The notes beneath the pieces were generated by a model. That model ran no database searches, was not told where the DNA came from, and worked only from the letters and a program-made list of their open reading frames with translations. DNA of 64,000 nucleotides from Mucilaginibacter terrigena (GTDB taxonomy: Bacteria; Bacteroidota; Bacteroidia; Sphingobacteriales; Sphingobacteriaceae): contig NZ_SEWG01000002.1 of assembly GCF_004168255.1 (NCBI RefSeq), positions 496,001 through 560,000 of the forward strand, written 5' to 3'. The position numbers and the translations under genes were made by a program. Positions 9,049 through 17,575 of this stretch are shown piece by piece. Within the stretch, counting starts at the first letter, position 1; each line of letters starts with the position of its first letter.

Positions 9049-9813
9049 ATGAGAAAAAAAATTGTAGCCGGAAACTGGAAAATGAACCTTGATTATACCG
9101 AAGGGCTTGGTTTATTTACCGAAGTGATAAACATGGTTAAAGACGAAGCGACAGGTAACCAGGAAGTGGTGGTTTGCAGTACGTTTATTCACCTGCATAG
9201 CCTGGCGCAGCTGGCTAAAGGCTACAATAAAGTATCAGTTGGTGCGCAAAACGCCCACCAGGCCGAAAGCGGCGCTTACACCGGCGAGGTATCTGCAAAG
9301 CAGATCAAGTCTGTTGGTGCCGGTTATGTTATTTTAGGCCACTCGGAGCGCCGCCAGTATTTTGGCGAAAGCAATGAGCTTTTGGCAAAAAAGACCGATA
9401 CAGCCCTGGCTAACGGTCTAAAACCCATCTTCTGCATCGGCGAAACTTTACAGCAGCGCGAAGCAAACGAGCATTTTGATATCATCAAAAGCCAGTTGGT
9501 TGAAGGTGTGTTCCATTTAGATGCGGATAAATTTGGACAGATAGTATTGGCTTACGAGCCGGTTTGGGCGATTGGTACCGGAGTAACCGCCACATCAGAC
9601 CAGGCGCAGGAGATCCACGCGTTCATCCGTGCGGAACTGGCTGCAAAATACGGTCAGCAGGTTGCTGATGATACCACCATACTGTACGGCGGTAGCTGTA
9701 ACCCAAAAAACGCTGCCGAGCTTTTTGCCTGCGCGGATATCGATGGCGGCCTAATAGGTGGTGCATCCCTAAAATCGCGCGACTTTACGGATATTGTTAA
9801 AGCATTCAATTAA
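9049..9813 (+). CDS. tpiA: Triosephosphate isomerase
   Basis: This 254-residue TIM barrel interconverts dihydroxyacetone phosphate and glyceraldehyde 3-phosphate. Catalytic residues are in place: K11 in AGNWKMN, H98 in ILGHSERR, and E170 in LAYEPVWAIGTG. The phosphate loop (YGGSCNPKNA) and the C-terminal GGLIGGASL are also intact. Length is normal. The order GlmU-like, tpiA, small membrane protein, prmA on one strand suggests co-transcription of at least part of the group, although repeats separate tpiA from the next gene. Confidence 0.98.
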   Translation: MRKKIVAGNWKMNLDYTEGLGLFTEVINMVKDEATGNQEVVVCSTFIHLHSLAQLAKGYNKVSVGAQNAHQAESGAYTGEVSAKQIKSVGAGYVILGHSERRQYFGESNELLAKKTDTALANGLKPIFCIGETLQQREANEHFDIIKSQLVEGVFHLDADKFGQIVLAYEPVWAIGTGVTATSDQAQEIHAFIRAELAAKYGQQVADDTTILYGGSCNPKNAAELFACADIDGGLIGGASLKSRDFTDIVKAFN

Positions 9814-9815
9814 GT

Positions 9816-9898
9816 TAGATTTGAGATGTAGATATGAGATTTGAGACAAACAAAACGTCTTAAGTCTCATATCGCATATCTCAATATTCATATCTCTC
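9816..9898. repeat. Palindromic ATATGAGATTTGAGAC repeat
   Basis: The gap after tpiA contains GATTTGAGATGTAGATATGAGATTTGAGAC followed by GTCTTAAGTCTCATATCGCATATCTC, which is largely its inverse complement. It is a typical Bacteroidota intergenic palindrome without coding capacity. Confidence 0.6.
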
Positions 9899-9900
9899 CC

Positions 9901-10338
9901 ATGAAGTTACTTATCAAAGCCCTTATCCCTACGTTTATACTGTTTTCGGTATTTGCCAGGATAACCGCGCTTGATAATTTGCATCGCGATATAAATGGCG
10001 AGGGGAATGCCATTACGATACAAAGCCTTATGTTTTACTTTTCGTACGTTGGCCCCCTGCTTTACGCGGTATTGTTTCTTACACAACTATTGATAATTGT
10101 TCCGGTTTGGAATAAGTTACTAAATAAGCGCAAACTTGTACTTTCGGTTTTAGGGGCTTGTTCACTATTGTCGGCAGCTATAGGATACATTGTTTGGAAC
10201 CCTGCGGATAGCTACTATACGCTGCTGATATCTGTGGCTACATTATTTGGGGTACAGGCAATATACTGGGCCTTAAATTTGCTGATGCTTTACGCGATAG
10301 ATAGCATTAAATACTTTAAGCCCCAACCTACCATCTAA
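9901..10338 (+). CDS. Hypothetical four-helix membrane protein
   Basis: The 145-residue product has four likely membrane helices (about residues 5-22, 45-68, 80-98, 108-130) joined by short loops, and no signal for export beyond the membrane. I do not recognise a family. The start is ATG at 9901; an upstream TTG start at 9841 would place 20 residues in the palindromic repeat and is rejected. It ends 4 bp before prmA, so the two are probably translated from one mRNA. Confidence 0.6.
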   Translation: MKLLIKALIPTFILFSVFARITALDNLHRDINGEGNAITIQSLMFYFSYVGPLLYAVLFLTQLLIIVPVWNKLLNKRKLVLSVLGACSLLSAAIGYIVWNPADSYYTLLISVATLFGVQAIYWALNLLMLYAIDSIKYFKPQPTI

Positions 10339-10342
10339 CAAA

Positions 10343-11179
10343 ATGAATTACTACGAACTGCTTTTTACAACCATTACTACCGAAGATTACCAACAGGACT
10401 TACTGATTGGCGCTTTGGGCGAAATTGGTTTTGATACTTTTGAAGAGGTTGACCTTGGCTTTAAGGCATATATCCCTGTAGATGATTTTAACGAAGGTTT
10501 GCTGAATGAGACCTTGGCGGCTTACCGCGAAATGTTCACGTTTAGTTACGAGGTTACGCTTATCCCGCAGAAGAACTGGAACGAGGTATGGGAGAGTAAT
10601 TTTGAGCCGATACAGATAGGCGACCAGGTTTTTGTTCGGGCGACTTTCCACGGGCCAAAGCCGGAGTTCCCGTACGAGATCGTTATCGACCCTAAGATGG
10701 CCTTTGGCACCGGCCACCATCAAACCACCGCCATGATGATGGCCCTGATGCTGGAGAATGATTTTGCCGGCAAAAAGGTGCTGGATATGGGCTGCGGAAC
10801 CGGCATCCTGGCTATACTTGCCGCCAAACTTGGCGCTGATGATATTACCGCTATAGATTACGATGTGGTATGTTACGAAAGCACCATCGAAAACTCGGCA
10901 CTGAATAATATCGATAACATCAAAGCCCTCTGCGGGTCGAAAGAGGTTATCCCCAACCAGCAGTACGATATCATCCTGGCCAACATCAACCGCAATATCC
11001 TTATCGACCAGATGGCGCGCTACGCCGAAGCCCTTAAGCCCGGCGGCGAGATCTACTTCAGCGGTTTTTACGAATCGCCCGACCTGGATATCATCACCGA
11101 AGAAGCGCGCAAGTATAACCTCAAATACATCATCCACAAAAAAGACAAAGAGTGGGTGGCGGCAAAATTTGTCCTGTAA
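10343..11179 (+). CDS. prmA: Ribosomal protein L11 methyltransferase
   Basis: The 278-residue protein has the N-terminal L11-binding ferredoxin-like domain (about 1-90) and a C-terminal Rossmann methyltransferase with the SAM loop VLDMGCGTGILAILAAKLG (about 149-167), preceded by the PrmA-specific DPKMAFGTGHHQTT motif. The acidic/catalytic NxNR motif appears as LANINRNIL. It trimethylates amino groups of ribosomal protein L11. Slightly shorter than E. coli PrmA (293) as usual in this phylum. Spacing of 4 bp from the upstream membrane protein suggests coupling. Confidence 0.95.
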   Translation: MNYYELLFTTITTEDYQQDLLIGALGEIGFDTFEEVDLGFKAYIPVDDFNEGLLNETLAAYREMFTFSYEVTLIPQKNWNEVWESNFEPIQIGDQVFVRATFHGPKPEFPYEIVIDPKMAFGTGHHQTTAMMMALMLENDFAGKKVLDMGCGTGILAILAAKLGADDITAIDYDVVCYESTIENSALNNIDNIKALCGSKEVIPNQQYDIILANINRNILIDQMARYAEALKPGGEIYFSGFYESPDLDIITEEARKYNLKYIIHKKDKEWVAAKFVL

Positions 11180-11238
11180 TATCCGCTATTCCAACCCTGC
11201 TGTATCCTTTAATTTTAAATTTGTATTTGCTAAATTTA

Positions 11239-11261
11239 AACACCCTGTTTGGGGGGTGTTC
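11239..11261 (+). terminator. Hairpin between prmA and usp
   Basis: AAACACCC (11239-11246) pairs with GGGTGTT (11255-11261) over a short loop. No T-run follows, so it is a weak terminator or an mRNA-stabilising structure. Confidence 0.4.
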
Positions 11262-11274
11262 AACCTTGTCAAAT

Positions 11275-12123
11275 ATGAAAACCTATCTCGTACCTGTCGA
11301 TTTTTCTGAAGCCGCGTTCAATGCCGCCGATTTTGCAGCGCGGCTAAGTCACCAAAGCGATGTAGCAACCATTATATTGATGAACGCTTACTACATTTCG
11401 CCGTACGAGAGCATGTTCCCCGACCCTAATATGCTGATGCTGCGCCAGGAAGAAATTGAGGAGGAAGCTAAAGACCGGGTGGAGCAGCTGAAAAAACTTC
11501 AAAGCAAGCTAAGCAAACAGGTTAGGGACGGGGTGAGGGTAAACGTACGCCTTAACCGCTCGCACCTTTTACGCGCCGTGGTTGATGTAATTGCCGAAGA
11601 CAATGCGGACTTGGTAATACTGGGTAGTATTGGCAACAGTACCGTGCGCGAAGGCAGCGCCGGTATTGGCGACCACGTGATCAAAATATCAAAGGCAAGC
11701 CCGGCGCCGGTTATTGTGGTGCCGCCCGATTACCGTTACCAGTTAATTGACGAAGCCGTGATAGCCTGCGATTTTAAAAAGGTAAAGGAAAATATCCCCA
11801 TGGATAGTTTGCATATGCTATTGGGCAAACAGGTAATTAAGCTGCTGGTGGTAAATATAAACGCCGCCGGCAAAGATGCCGATACCGAACAACTGGCACA
11901 ACAAAGCGCCCTGCACGGCATGTTAAAAAGCTTTCATCCCAGGTACTTTTATGTAAGTAACCCCGATATTATTACCGGCATACTTGATTTTGCAACCGAC
12001 CGCAAAGCACAGATGGTAATTGCCCTGCCGCATACTTACAGTTTCCTGCAATCTATTATGCACAACAGCATATCGCAGCAGCTGGCAAAAAACTCTACCA
12101 TACCTGTTTTGCTGCTTAAATAG
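11275..12123 (+). CDS. Tandem-domain universal stress protein
   Basis: The 282-residue protein consists of two UspA-like halves. The first starts KTYLVPVDFSEAAFNAADFA and carries the nucleotide-binding-like ILGSIGNSTVREG loop before PAPVIVVPPDY (about 120-160). The second (about 165-282) is more degenerate and ends STIPVLLLK. This two-domain form is common in Bacteroidota, usually as a single soluble stress protein of unknown partner. The start ATG 11275 begins the conserved domain; 41 upstream in-frame codons read through the prmA end and a hairpin and are rejected. A hairpin, AACACCC/GGGTGTT at 11240-11261, lies just before the gene. Confidence 0.85.
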   Translation: MKTYLVPVDFSEAAFNAADFAARLSHQSDVATIILMNAYYISPYESMFPDPNMLMLRQEEIEEEAKDRVEQLKKLQSKLSKQVRDGVRVNVRLNRSHLLRAVVDVIAEDNADLVILGSIGNSTVREGSAGIGDHVIKISKASPAPVIVVPPDYRYQLIDEAVIACDFKKVKENIPMDSLHMLLGKQVIKLLVVNINAAGKDADTEQLAQQSALHGMLKSFHPRYFYVSNPDIITGILDFATDRKAQMVIALPHTYSFLQSIMHNSISQQLAKNSTIPVLLLK

Positions 12124-12196
12124 TATTTGAAAAATTGTTGTTAGGGCAGCTGTTTTTTGTGTTAATTTGCTGCTTAATTGCCCCTAACATATACTA

Positions 12197-13552
12197 ATGA
12201 GAGTACATTTTATAGCAATTGGCGGCAGTGCTATGCACAATCTTGCCATTGCCCTGCATAAAAAAGGATTTAACGTAACCGGTTCTGATGATGTACTGTT
12301 CGAGCCATCGGCTTCGCGCCTGGCTAAGTATGGCATTTTGCCCGTGCAGGAGGGATGGGATCCTGAAAAGATCACTGCCGATATCGACGCGGTGATCCTG
12401 GGGATGCATGCCCGGATAGATAACCCGGAGTTGCTGAAAGCACAGGAATTGGGTATCAAAATTTACTCGTACCCCGATTATATTTACGAGCAATCGAAAG
12501 ATAAGCTGCGCGTGGTTATCGGCGGCAGCCACGGCAAAACCACCATTACCAGTATGATACTGCATGTATTGCAGGAAGCAGGTAAAAAGTTTGACTACCT
12601 GGTAGGCGCACAGCTTGAAGGCTTTGAAACCATGGTTGGCCTAACGCACGATGCACCTGTGATCATTATCGAGGGAGACGAATACCTGGCTTCGCCTATT
12701 GACAGGCGGCCAAAGTTCCATATCTATAAAGCGGATATTGGTGTGATCAGCGGTATAGCATGGGACCATATCAACGTGTTCCCCACGTTTGATAATTACA
12801 TAGACCAGTTCAGGATCTTTGCCGAAACCATACAGCCCAATGGCAGGTTGATATATAGCCAAACCGACGAGGTGCTTGATACAATGGTATCAAAGTTAAA
12901 TGTCGGCATAGAAACTATACCCTACAGCCTGCCCGAATACACCATTGACAACGGCGTAACAAGTATTGTGGCCGATGGTAAAACTTACGGGCTGGAGGTA
13001 TTTGGCCAGCATAATTTACTGAATATGCAGGCCGCTCGTTTGGTATGCGAGTCGCTGGGCATCAACAGCGCCGATTTTTACCAATACATTACCACCTTTA
13101 AAGGTGCCGCCCGCCGGCTGGAAGTAGTTGGTAAAAACGATAACGCCACCATATTTAAAGATTTTGCGCATTCGCCGTCGAAATTAACAGCTACCATAGC
13201 AGCTGTGAAGACGCAGTTCCCCAACAGGCAGCTGATAGCCTGTATAGAACTTCATACTTTTAGCAGTTTAAATAAAGATTTTTTGAACGAATACGCCGGC
13301 ACTATGGACCAGGCCGATAAGGCTATTGTTTTTATAGACCGTAAAACTTTCGAACAGAAAAAGATAGAGCCCTACCCGGCCGAGGCTGTAAAAGAGGCCT
13401 TTGCAAATAAAAACCTGCTGTTTTTTAATGAACCGGTGAAATTATTAGCCTATCTGGAAGCTTTAAATATTGCCAATAGTAACCTGCTGATGATGAGTTC
13501 GGGTAATTTTGGCGGGATTAATTTAATAGGACTTAAAAATAATTTACTATAA
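12197..13552 (+). CDS. mpl: UDP-N-acetylmuramate:L-Ala-gamma-D-Glu-meso-DAP ligase
   Basis: This 451-residue Mur ligase re-attaches recycled murein tripeptide to UDP-MurNAc. The N-terminal Rossmann domain starts with VHFIAIGGSAMHNLA, the ATP loop GGSHGKTTITSM spans about 109-120, and IIEGDEYLASPIDRRPKF (about 158-175) is the Mpl-specific version of the central EADEY block. The DHxNxF motif (WDHINVFPT) and C-terminal HSPSK loop follow. The AMHNLA and DRRPKF features separate it from MurC. Length matches Mpl (about 450). It has a 73-bp leader and no partner gene nearby. Confidence 0.93.
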   Translation: MRVHFIAIGGSAMHNLAIALHKKGFNVTGSDDVLFEPSASRLAKYGILPVQEGWDPEKITADIDAVILGMHARIDNPELLKAQELGIKIYSYPDYIYEQSKDKLRVVIGGSHGKTTITSMILHVLQEAGKKFDYLVGAQLEGFETMVGLTHDAPVIIIEGDEYLASPIDRRPKFHIYKADIGVISGIAWDHINVFPTFDNYIDQFRIFAETIQPNGRLIYSQTDEVLDTMVSKLNVGIETIPYSLPEYTIDNGVTSIVADGKTYGLEVFGQHNLLNMQAARLVCESLGINSADFYQYITTFKGAARRLEVVGKNDNATIFKDFAHSPSKLTATIAAVKTQFPNRQLIACIELHTFSSLNKDFLNEYAGTMDQADKAIVFIDRKTFEQKKIEPYPAEAVKEAFANKNLLFFNEPVKLLAYLEALNIANSNLLMMSSGNFGGINLIGLKNNLL

Positions 13553-13569
13553 AATTTATTGATTATTAG

Positions 13570-13597
13570 TTTGTTAATAAAAAAAGTTGTAACTTTA
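13570..13597 (+). promoter_or_regulatory. Possible promoter of the XRE regulator
   Basis: TTTG (13570-13573), a 16-bp spacer and TAACTTTA (13590-13597, one base off TAnnTTTG) precede the start at 13635. The spacer is shorter than the usual 19, so support is moderate. Confidence 0.4.
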
Positions 13598-13634
13598 TTA
13601 ACTATTGAGAAACCTTACCTAATTAAAGTCATAT

Positions 13635-13979
13635 ATGAAGACACTTGGAAAAAAGATCCGGTTATTACGCCACCAAAAAGGGTGGAGCCAGGAAGAAGTT
13701 GCTAAACGTTTAGACATCTCCATTCCTGCATTTTCTAAAATTGAAACCGGTATCACGGATATAAACCTTTCGCGCCTTGAGCAGATAGCGGTTTTATTCG
13801 AAATGTCTGTAGTTCAGCTGCTTACCTACAACGAAGTAGAGCAAGACCAAAAAATTGCCAGCGAACTGGAGAACGTTAACAAAAAGTTGATGGACCGCGA
13901 AACTGAGGTTATCGACCTGCAGAAAAAGGTTATTGAGCTTTTTGAAGAATTACGCCACAAAAAAGTAGCCAACGCATAA
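13635..13979 (+). CDS. XRE-family helix-turn-helix regulator with coiled-coil tail
   Basis: The 114-residue protein has an N-terminal Cro/CI HTH (about residues 7-62, with WSQEEVAKRLDISIPAFSKIE in the helix-turn-helix, spanning about 18-38) and a C-terminal heptad-rich helix from about 75 to 110 (VNKKLMDRETEVIDLQKKVIELFEEL) that is likely to dimerise it. It has no ligand or peptidase domain. Short XRE proteins of this form are frequent in Sphingobacteriaceae; targets are unknown. It ends just before a bidirectional terminator shared with the convergent GNAT gene. Confidence 0.8.
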   Translation: MKTLGKKIRLLRHQKGWSQEEVAKRLDISIPAFSKIETGITDINLSRLEQIAVLFEMSVVQLLTYNEVEQDQKIASELENVNKKLMDRETEVIDLQKKVIELFEELRHKKVANA

Positions 13980-13982
13980 AAT

Positions 13983-14011
13983 AATAAGCCCGGATATTAG
14001 CCGGGCTTATT
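13983..14011. terminator. Bidirectional terminator containing a stop codon in its loop
   Basis: AATAAGCCCGG (13983-13993) and CCGGGCTTATT (14001-14011) form a perfect 11-bp stem with the 7-nt loop ATATTAG. The TAA stop of the minus-strand GNAT gene (13997-13999) lies inside the loop, and the XRE gene ends 3 bp before the left arm, so one hairpin closes both convergent genes. Confidence 0.85.
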
Positions 14012-15127
14012 AAATATATAACGCATAGTTAAATGCTTTTTGCCAAATGTTGCCCCCACGGCGGCGTGTATGGCAATCATTTTCTCGTTAAAATCGCCCA
14101 CCCACGATAGTTCAAGCTCATCGTATTGATTTAGGGGCAACACATATTCTTTTAATTTGATGAACAGGCACGATTCCAGCCCGTGTTTTTGAAATTTTTG
14201 TTTGGTGCCCATTACAATGGCTCGCATACGCGATACCCCGCGCCACCTACGGTACAAAAATACCAGCTTTCCCCATAAATTCAGCTTGCCGTTAAGCGGC
14301 TTTATCATTTGGTTGGCATCGGGCAGTATAACAATGAACGTTGCAGGCTCGTTATCTACATATGCAAACCATATCAGCTGCTCGTCCATAATGGCCTTCA
14401 TTTTTTCGAAGCTTTCCAGTATGGTAGTGTGATTTATCGGCACAAAATTTTCAAAATCCTGCCAGGCATCGTTATAGATATCTATAAAATCGGCGGCAAA
14501 TTTCTCCATTTCCGCGGTTTTAAAATGGCTGAACGTGTAGCCCGGCTTGTTCATTACCCAGTTGGCAATTTTGGTGAAGCGTTCTGAGAAAGGCTTGTGC
14601 ACATCCAAATGATTGGTGATCTGCTCGTATTGGGTGGTAAAACCGTAATCTTCAAAAAATGCGCGGTAATACGGCCGATTATAATTCATCCCGTAGGATG
14701 GGGGCGTAAAACCTTCTACCAGCAGGCCCCAAAAGTTATCATTCTCTCCAAAGTTGATGGGGCCATCCATAGCCTGCATGCCGTTTTGCTGCAGCCAGTT
14801 TTTGGCGGTATCAAATAACAGGAAGGCGGCCTGCTTATCATCAGTGCACTCAAAAAAGCCGCAGCCACCTGTAGGTTGCTCGTATTGGTATGCTTTTTTA
14901 TCGTTTATAAAAGCGGCTATCCGGCCGATGAGGTTGCCACTATCGTCCCTCAACACCCATCTTGTAACCTTACCATGGCTATGGAAGTTATTCTTCGCCG
15001 GGTCAAAAACAGCTTCAATATCATTATCCAGCGGACAAACCCAGTTATCATCACCTTTGTAGATAATGCGCGCAACATCTAAAAACGCGTTTTTATCGGC
15101 CTTGCTTTTAACTTCGGTAAGCTTCAT
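13997..15127 (-). CDS. GNAT-fold N-acetyltransferase-like protein
   Basis: The 376-residue protein resembles the large YghO/GNAT-like family of Bacteroidota: an N-terminal half with VTRWVLRDDSGNLIGRIAAFIN (about residues 54-75) as a GNAT-like strand and acceptor segment, a long middle region rich in aromatic residues, and a C-terminal half with a second GNAT-like fold (MRAIVMGTKQKFQKHGLES, about 303-321, resembling the acetyl-CoA pyrophosphate loop). The substrate is unknown. The last four codons and the stop are inside the terminator stem-loop. Confidence 0.65.
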   Translation of the reverse strand: MKLTEVKSKADKNAFLDVARIIYKGDDNWVCPLDNDIEAVFDPAKNNFHSHGKVTRWVLRDDSGNLIGRIAAFINDKKAYQYEQPTGGCGFFECTDDKQAAFLLFDTAKNWLQQNGMQAMDGPINFGENDNFWGLLVEGFTPPSYGMNYNRPYYRAFFEDYGFTTQYEQITNHLDVHKPFSERFTKIANWVMNKPGYTFSHFKTAEMEKFAADFIDIYNDAWQDFENFVPINHTTILESFEKMKAIMDEQLIWFAYVDNEPATFIVILPDANQMIKPLNGKLNLWGKLVFLYRRWRGVSRMRAIVMGTKQKFQKHGLESCLFIKLKEYVLPLNQYDELELSWVGDFNEKMIAIHAAVGATFGKKHLTMRYIFNKPG

Positions 15128-15213
15128 GGGGATGTATGGGTTTTGCCGGTTATAAAAAAAGCATCCAGCGTATTACTGAATGCTTTGCATATATTTTTAT
15201 ACCATTAAGGGTA

Positions 15214-15417
15214 TTAATCGTCGTCGTCCTCGTCGTACGGGTCGTACCCGTCAAAGCCGGCAACGCCTAAGTCGTCATCCAGGGGAATATCCTCGTCAAA
15301 ATCGTCATCATCATCCACCACTTTTTTGCCCGGTTTTGGGTCGTCATCAAAATCATCATCATCATCATCGCTGATCTTTTTGGTAGAGGTATTTAAAGGT
15401 TTTTTTGGAGCTGCCAT
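15214..15417 (-). CDS. Small poly-aspartate protein
   Basis: The 67-residue product starts with a basic stretch (MAAPKKPLNTSTKK) and then consists mainly of Asp runs separated by KPGKK or PL segments, ending in four Asp. About 40 percent of residues are Asp. It has no fold I recognise and is likely disordered and strongly acidic. Similar tiny acidic proteins occur in related genomes to my knowledge, so it may be a real gene and not a GAT/GAC repeat accident. It lies 86 bp after the GNAT gene start on the same strand, and 137 bp downstream of scpB. Confidence 0.55.
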   Translation of the reverse strand: MAAPKKPLNTSTKKISDDDDDDFDDDPKPGKKVVDDDDDFDEDIPLDDDLGVAGFDGYDPYDEDDDD

Positions 15418-15553
15418 TTTAATAAATGTTTATTTGTTAAAACTTATATCGGATAACCTACTTGTTTTTGTGTTTAGTTTCGCTGCGCTATAATCAGCAT
15501 TATTTACCAGTAAAAATAATTAAAATCATTTTTAATTAAAATCATTTTTAAAT

Positions 15554-16114
15554 TTATTCAGATTGCTCGCCAATGGCCGAACTGTTGTCGGTAATTTCCT
15601 TAAGCTGTGGCAGTTCGGTAATGTTGTTTATGCCAAAATAGTCCATAAACAAGCCGCTGGTGCCATAAAGTATGGGTTTGCCCACACTTTCCGACTTCCC
15701 TGTAATGGCGATCAGTTCCTTTTCGAGTAGTTTTTGGATCGAGTAATCGCAGTTTACCCCGCGGATCTGCTCTACATCGGTTTTGGTAACCGGCTGTTTA
15801 TAGGCGATGATGGCCAGGGTTTCCAGCGCGGCCTGGCTCAGTTTCTTTTTAGAGCGCTGCAGTTGCAGCAGGCTGATGGCCGCGTGATATCTTTTTTTGG
15901 TGAGGAACTGGTAACCGTTGTTGATCTTCACCACCTCGATAGCGAACGCATCATCCTGGTATTTTTGGCTGATGGCGTCTATTTGCCGGGTAACCTCATC
16001 GGCAGTGTAGTCATGCTCAAACGATGCCTGCAGGCAATAAATGATCTCCTCGGTACGGATACCCTGTTCAGATGCAAAAATAAGCGCCTCGATATATTGC
16101 CCGATGTTTTCCAT
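15554..16114 (-). CDS. scpB: Segregation and condensation protein B
   Basis: This 186-residue kleisin-associated winged-helix protein of the SMC-ScpAB condensin contains the family signature LSQAALETLAIIAYKQPVTKTDVEQIRGV (about residues 93-121), followed by LLEKELI and the GKPILYGTSGLFMDYFGI segment. The start is ATG at 16114 (MENIGQYIEALIFAS); a longer frame would begin at a TTG that lies inside the TATATTTG promoter box. scpA and smc are not in the window. Function in chromosome compaction and segregation follows from the family. Confidence 0.93.
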   Translation of the reverse strand: MENIGQYIEALIFASEQGIRTEEIIYCLQASFEHDYTADEVTRQIDAISQKYQDDAFAIEVVKINNGYQFLTKKRYHAAISLLQLQRSKKKLSQAALETLAIIAYKQPVTKTDVEQIRGVNCDYSIQKLLEKELIAITGKSESVGKPILYGTSGLFMDYFGINNITELPQLKEITDNSSAIGEQSE

Positions 16115-16120
16115 GAGGTG

Positions 16121-16128
16121 CAAATATA
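16121..16128 (-). promoter_or_regulatory. -7 box TATATTTG directly before scpB
   Basis: The exact TAnnTTTG box ends 6 nt before the scpB ATG at 16114. If the start site is at the usual distance from the box, the mRNA would have a leader of only a few bases. Confidence 0.55.
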
Positions 16129-16356
16129 TTTTATTTTTCCTTATGCGTGGTTAGTGCTCACGCAAAGACAGTAAGACACGAAAAGTTGTTTTCATAATTG
16201 CGTCTTTGCGTGAAATGACTATTGGTGCGTTGCTTTCAGCCCGGGCTATCCGCTCATACTGCACAGGCCTTAGTCACCGGCCGGTATCCGCTGCTATCCC
16301 TAACGCAAATAGTTAGAAACCTCTTGGTTCTTGCTTCTTGATTCTAAAGTCCCTTC

Positions 16357-17481
16357 TTAATAATCTATCACCTGCTCTTCAATCCCAGCAGGTACATCGC
16401 GCCAGTCGTATTTTTGGGTACGCAGTTGGGGCTCGAAACCGGCTTCCTTGATAGAATCCTGGATGCCCTTCGCGGTGAAACGGTGCGGTGCGCCTGCGGC
16501 AGATACCACGTTCTCTTCTATCATTATCGACCCAAAATCGTTAGCGCCGGCGTGCAGGCAAAGCTGCGCTACCTGTTTGCCAACCGTTAGCCACGATGCC
16601 TGGATATTTTTAATATTGGGCAGCATAATGCGGCTTAAAGCAATCATACGGATATACTCATCGCCGGTAACATTATTGGTGATACCGCGTACTTTACGTA
16701 ATAATGTTCCATCATCCTGGAAAGGCCATGGGATAAAGGCCACAAAACCATAACTGCCTTCGGGTTTTTCGGCCTGTACATCGCGGATCCAAACCAAGTG
16801 TTCAAAGCGTTCTTCAATGGTTTCGATATGGCCAAACATCATGGTGGCCGATGATGGCAGGTTAAGCCGGTGGGCGGCGCGCATTACATCCAGCCATTCC
16901 TGCCCGCCGCATTTACCTTTGGAGATGAGGCGACGTACGCGATCGTTCAGGATCTCGGCGCCTGCGCCGGGCAGCGAGTCCAGTCCGGCCTCTTTCATGG
17001 CTTTAAGCACATCGTAATGGCTCATGCTTTCCAGTTTGGCTACGTGGGCTATCTCGGGCGGACCTAACGAGTGCAGTTTTAATTTTGGATACAGCTGTTT
17101 AAGCTCGCGGAACAGATCGGTATAAAACTGAAGGCCAAGATCGGGGTGGTGGCCGCCTTGTAATAACAGTTGGTCGCCGCCGTATTTAAACGTTTCCTCA
17201 ATTTTCTTTTTATAGGTCTCAATATCCGTGATGTAAGCATCATCGTGCCCCGGCCTGCGGAAGAAGTTACAGAACTTACAGTTGGCGATACAAACGTTGG
17301 TGGTATTCACGTTCCTATCAATCTGCCAGGTAACTTTGCCATGCGGCACCTGGATCTTGCGCAGCTCGTTGGCTACATACATCAGGTCGGCCGTTGAGGC
17401 ATTGTTGTAAAGGTAAACCCCCTCGTCAATGCTCAAAAAATCAAAAGCTAAAGCACGCTGCAACAGTTCGGCTGTATTCAT
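16357..17481 (-). CDS. mqnC: Cyclic dehypoxanthinyl futalosine synthase
   Basis: This 374-residue radical SAM enzyme of the futalosine menaquinone pathway cyclises dehypoxanthine futalosine. The [4Fe-4S] cluster motif C64-I-A-N-C68-K-F-C71 is intact, followed by the QGGHHPDLGLQFY and SLPGAGAEILNDRVR segments typical of MqnC and its relatives MqnE and CofH. HGKVTWQIDRNVNTTN just before the cluster favours MqnC. Start at ATG 17481; the frame could extend only to a TTG inside the promoter box. Other mqn genes are not in the window, but its presence argues that this organism makes menaquinone by the futalosine route. Confidence 0.9.
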   Translation of the reverse strand: MNTAELLQRALAFDFLSIDEGVYLYNNASTADLMYVANELRKIQVPHGKVTWQIDRNVNTTNVCIANCKFCNFFRRPGHDDAYITDIETYKKKIEETFKYGGDQLLLQGGHHPDLGLQFYTDLFRELKQLYPKLKLHSLGPPEIAHVAKLESMSHYDVLKAMKEAGLDSLPGAGAEILNDRVRRLISKGKCGGQEWLDVMRAAHRLNLPSSATMMFGHIETIEERFEHLVWIRDVQAEKPEGSYGFVAFIPWPFQDDGTLLRKVRGITNNVTGDEYIRMIALSRIMLPNIKNIQASWLTVGKQVAQLCLHAGANDFGSIMIEENVVSAAGAPHRFTAKGIQDSIKEAGFEPQLRTQKYDWRDVPAGIEEQVIDY

Positions 17482-17484
17482 GTA

Positions 17485-17492
17485 CAAATATA
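17485..17492 (-). promoter_or_regulatory. -7 box TATATTTG directly before mqnC
   Basis: The box ends 3 nt before the mqnC start codon. At the expected upstream distance lies TTCG (minus strand of 17512-17515), three of four bases of the TTTG -33 element. A leaderless transcript is likely if this is the promoter. Confidence 0.6.
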
Positions 17493-17542
17493 CGTAGTGG
17501 GAGGGTAAAGGCGAAAGGTTTAAGGCGAAAGGTGTTGTTAGG

Positions 17543-17571
17543 TTGACAATCCATATTTATGTTTAACTTTA
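17543..17571 (+). promoter_or_regulatory. Possible promoter of the 218-aa membrane protein gene
   Basis: TTG (17543-17545), 18 bp, TAACTTTA (17564-17571) with one mismatch to TAnnTTTG; the start codon at 17576 follows by 4 nt. Confidence 0.4.
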
Positions 17572-17575
17572 GTGA

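Noticed and set aside
10400..11137. 245-residue minus-strand frame opposite prmA
   Set aside because: Antisense shadow of a conserved gene; open because of G/C-rich codon use on the coding strand.
15180..15374. Arg/His-rich frame opposite the poly-Asp gene
   Set aside because: It is the complement of Asp codon runs and has no start-site support.
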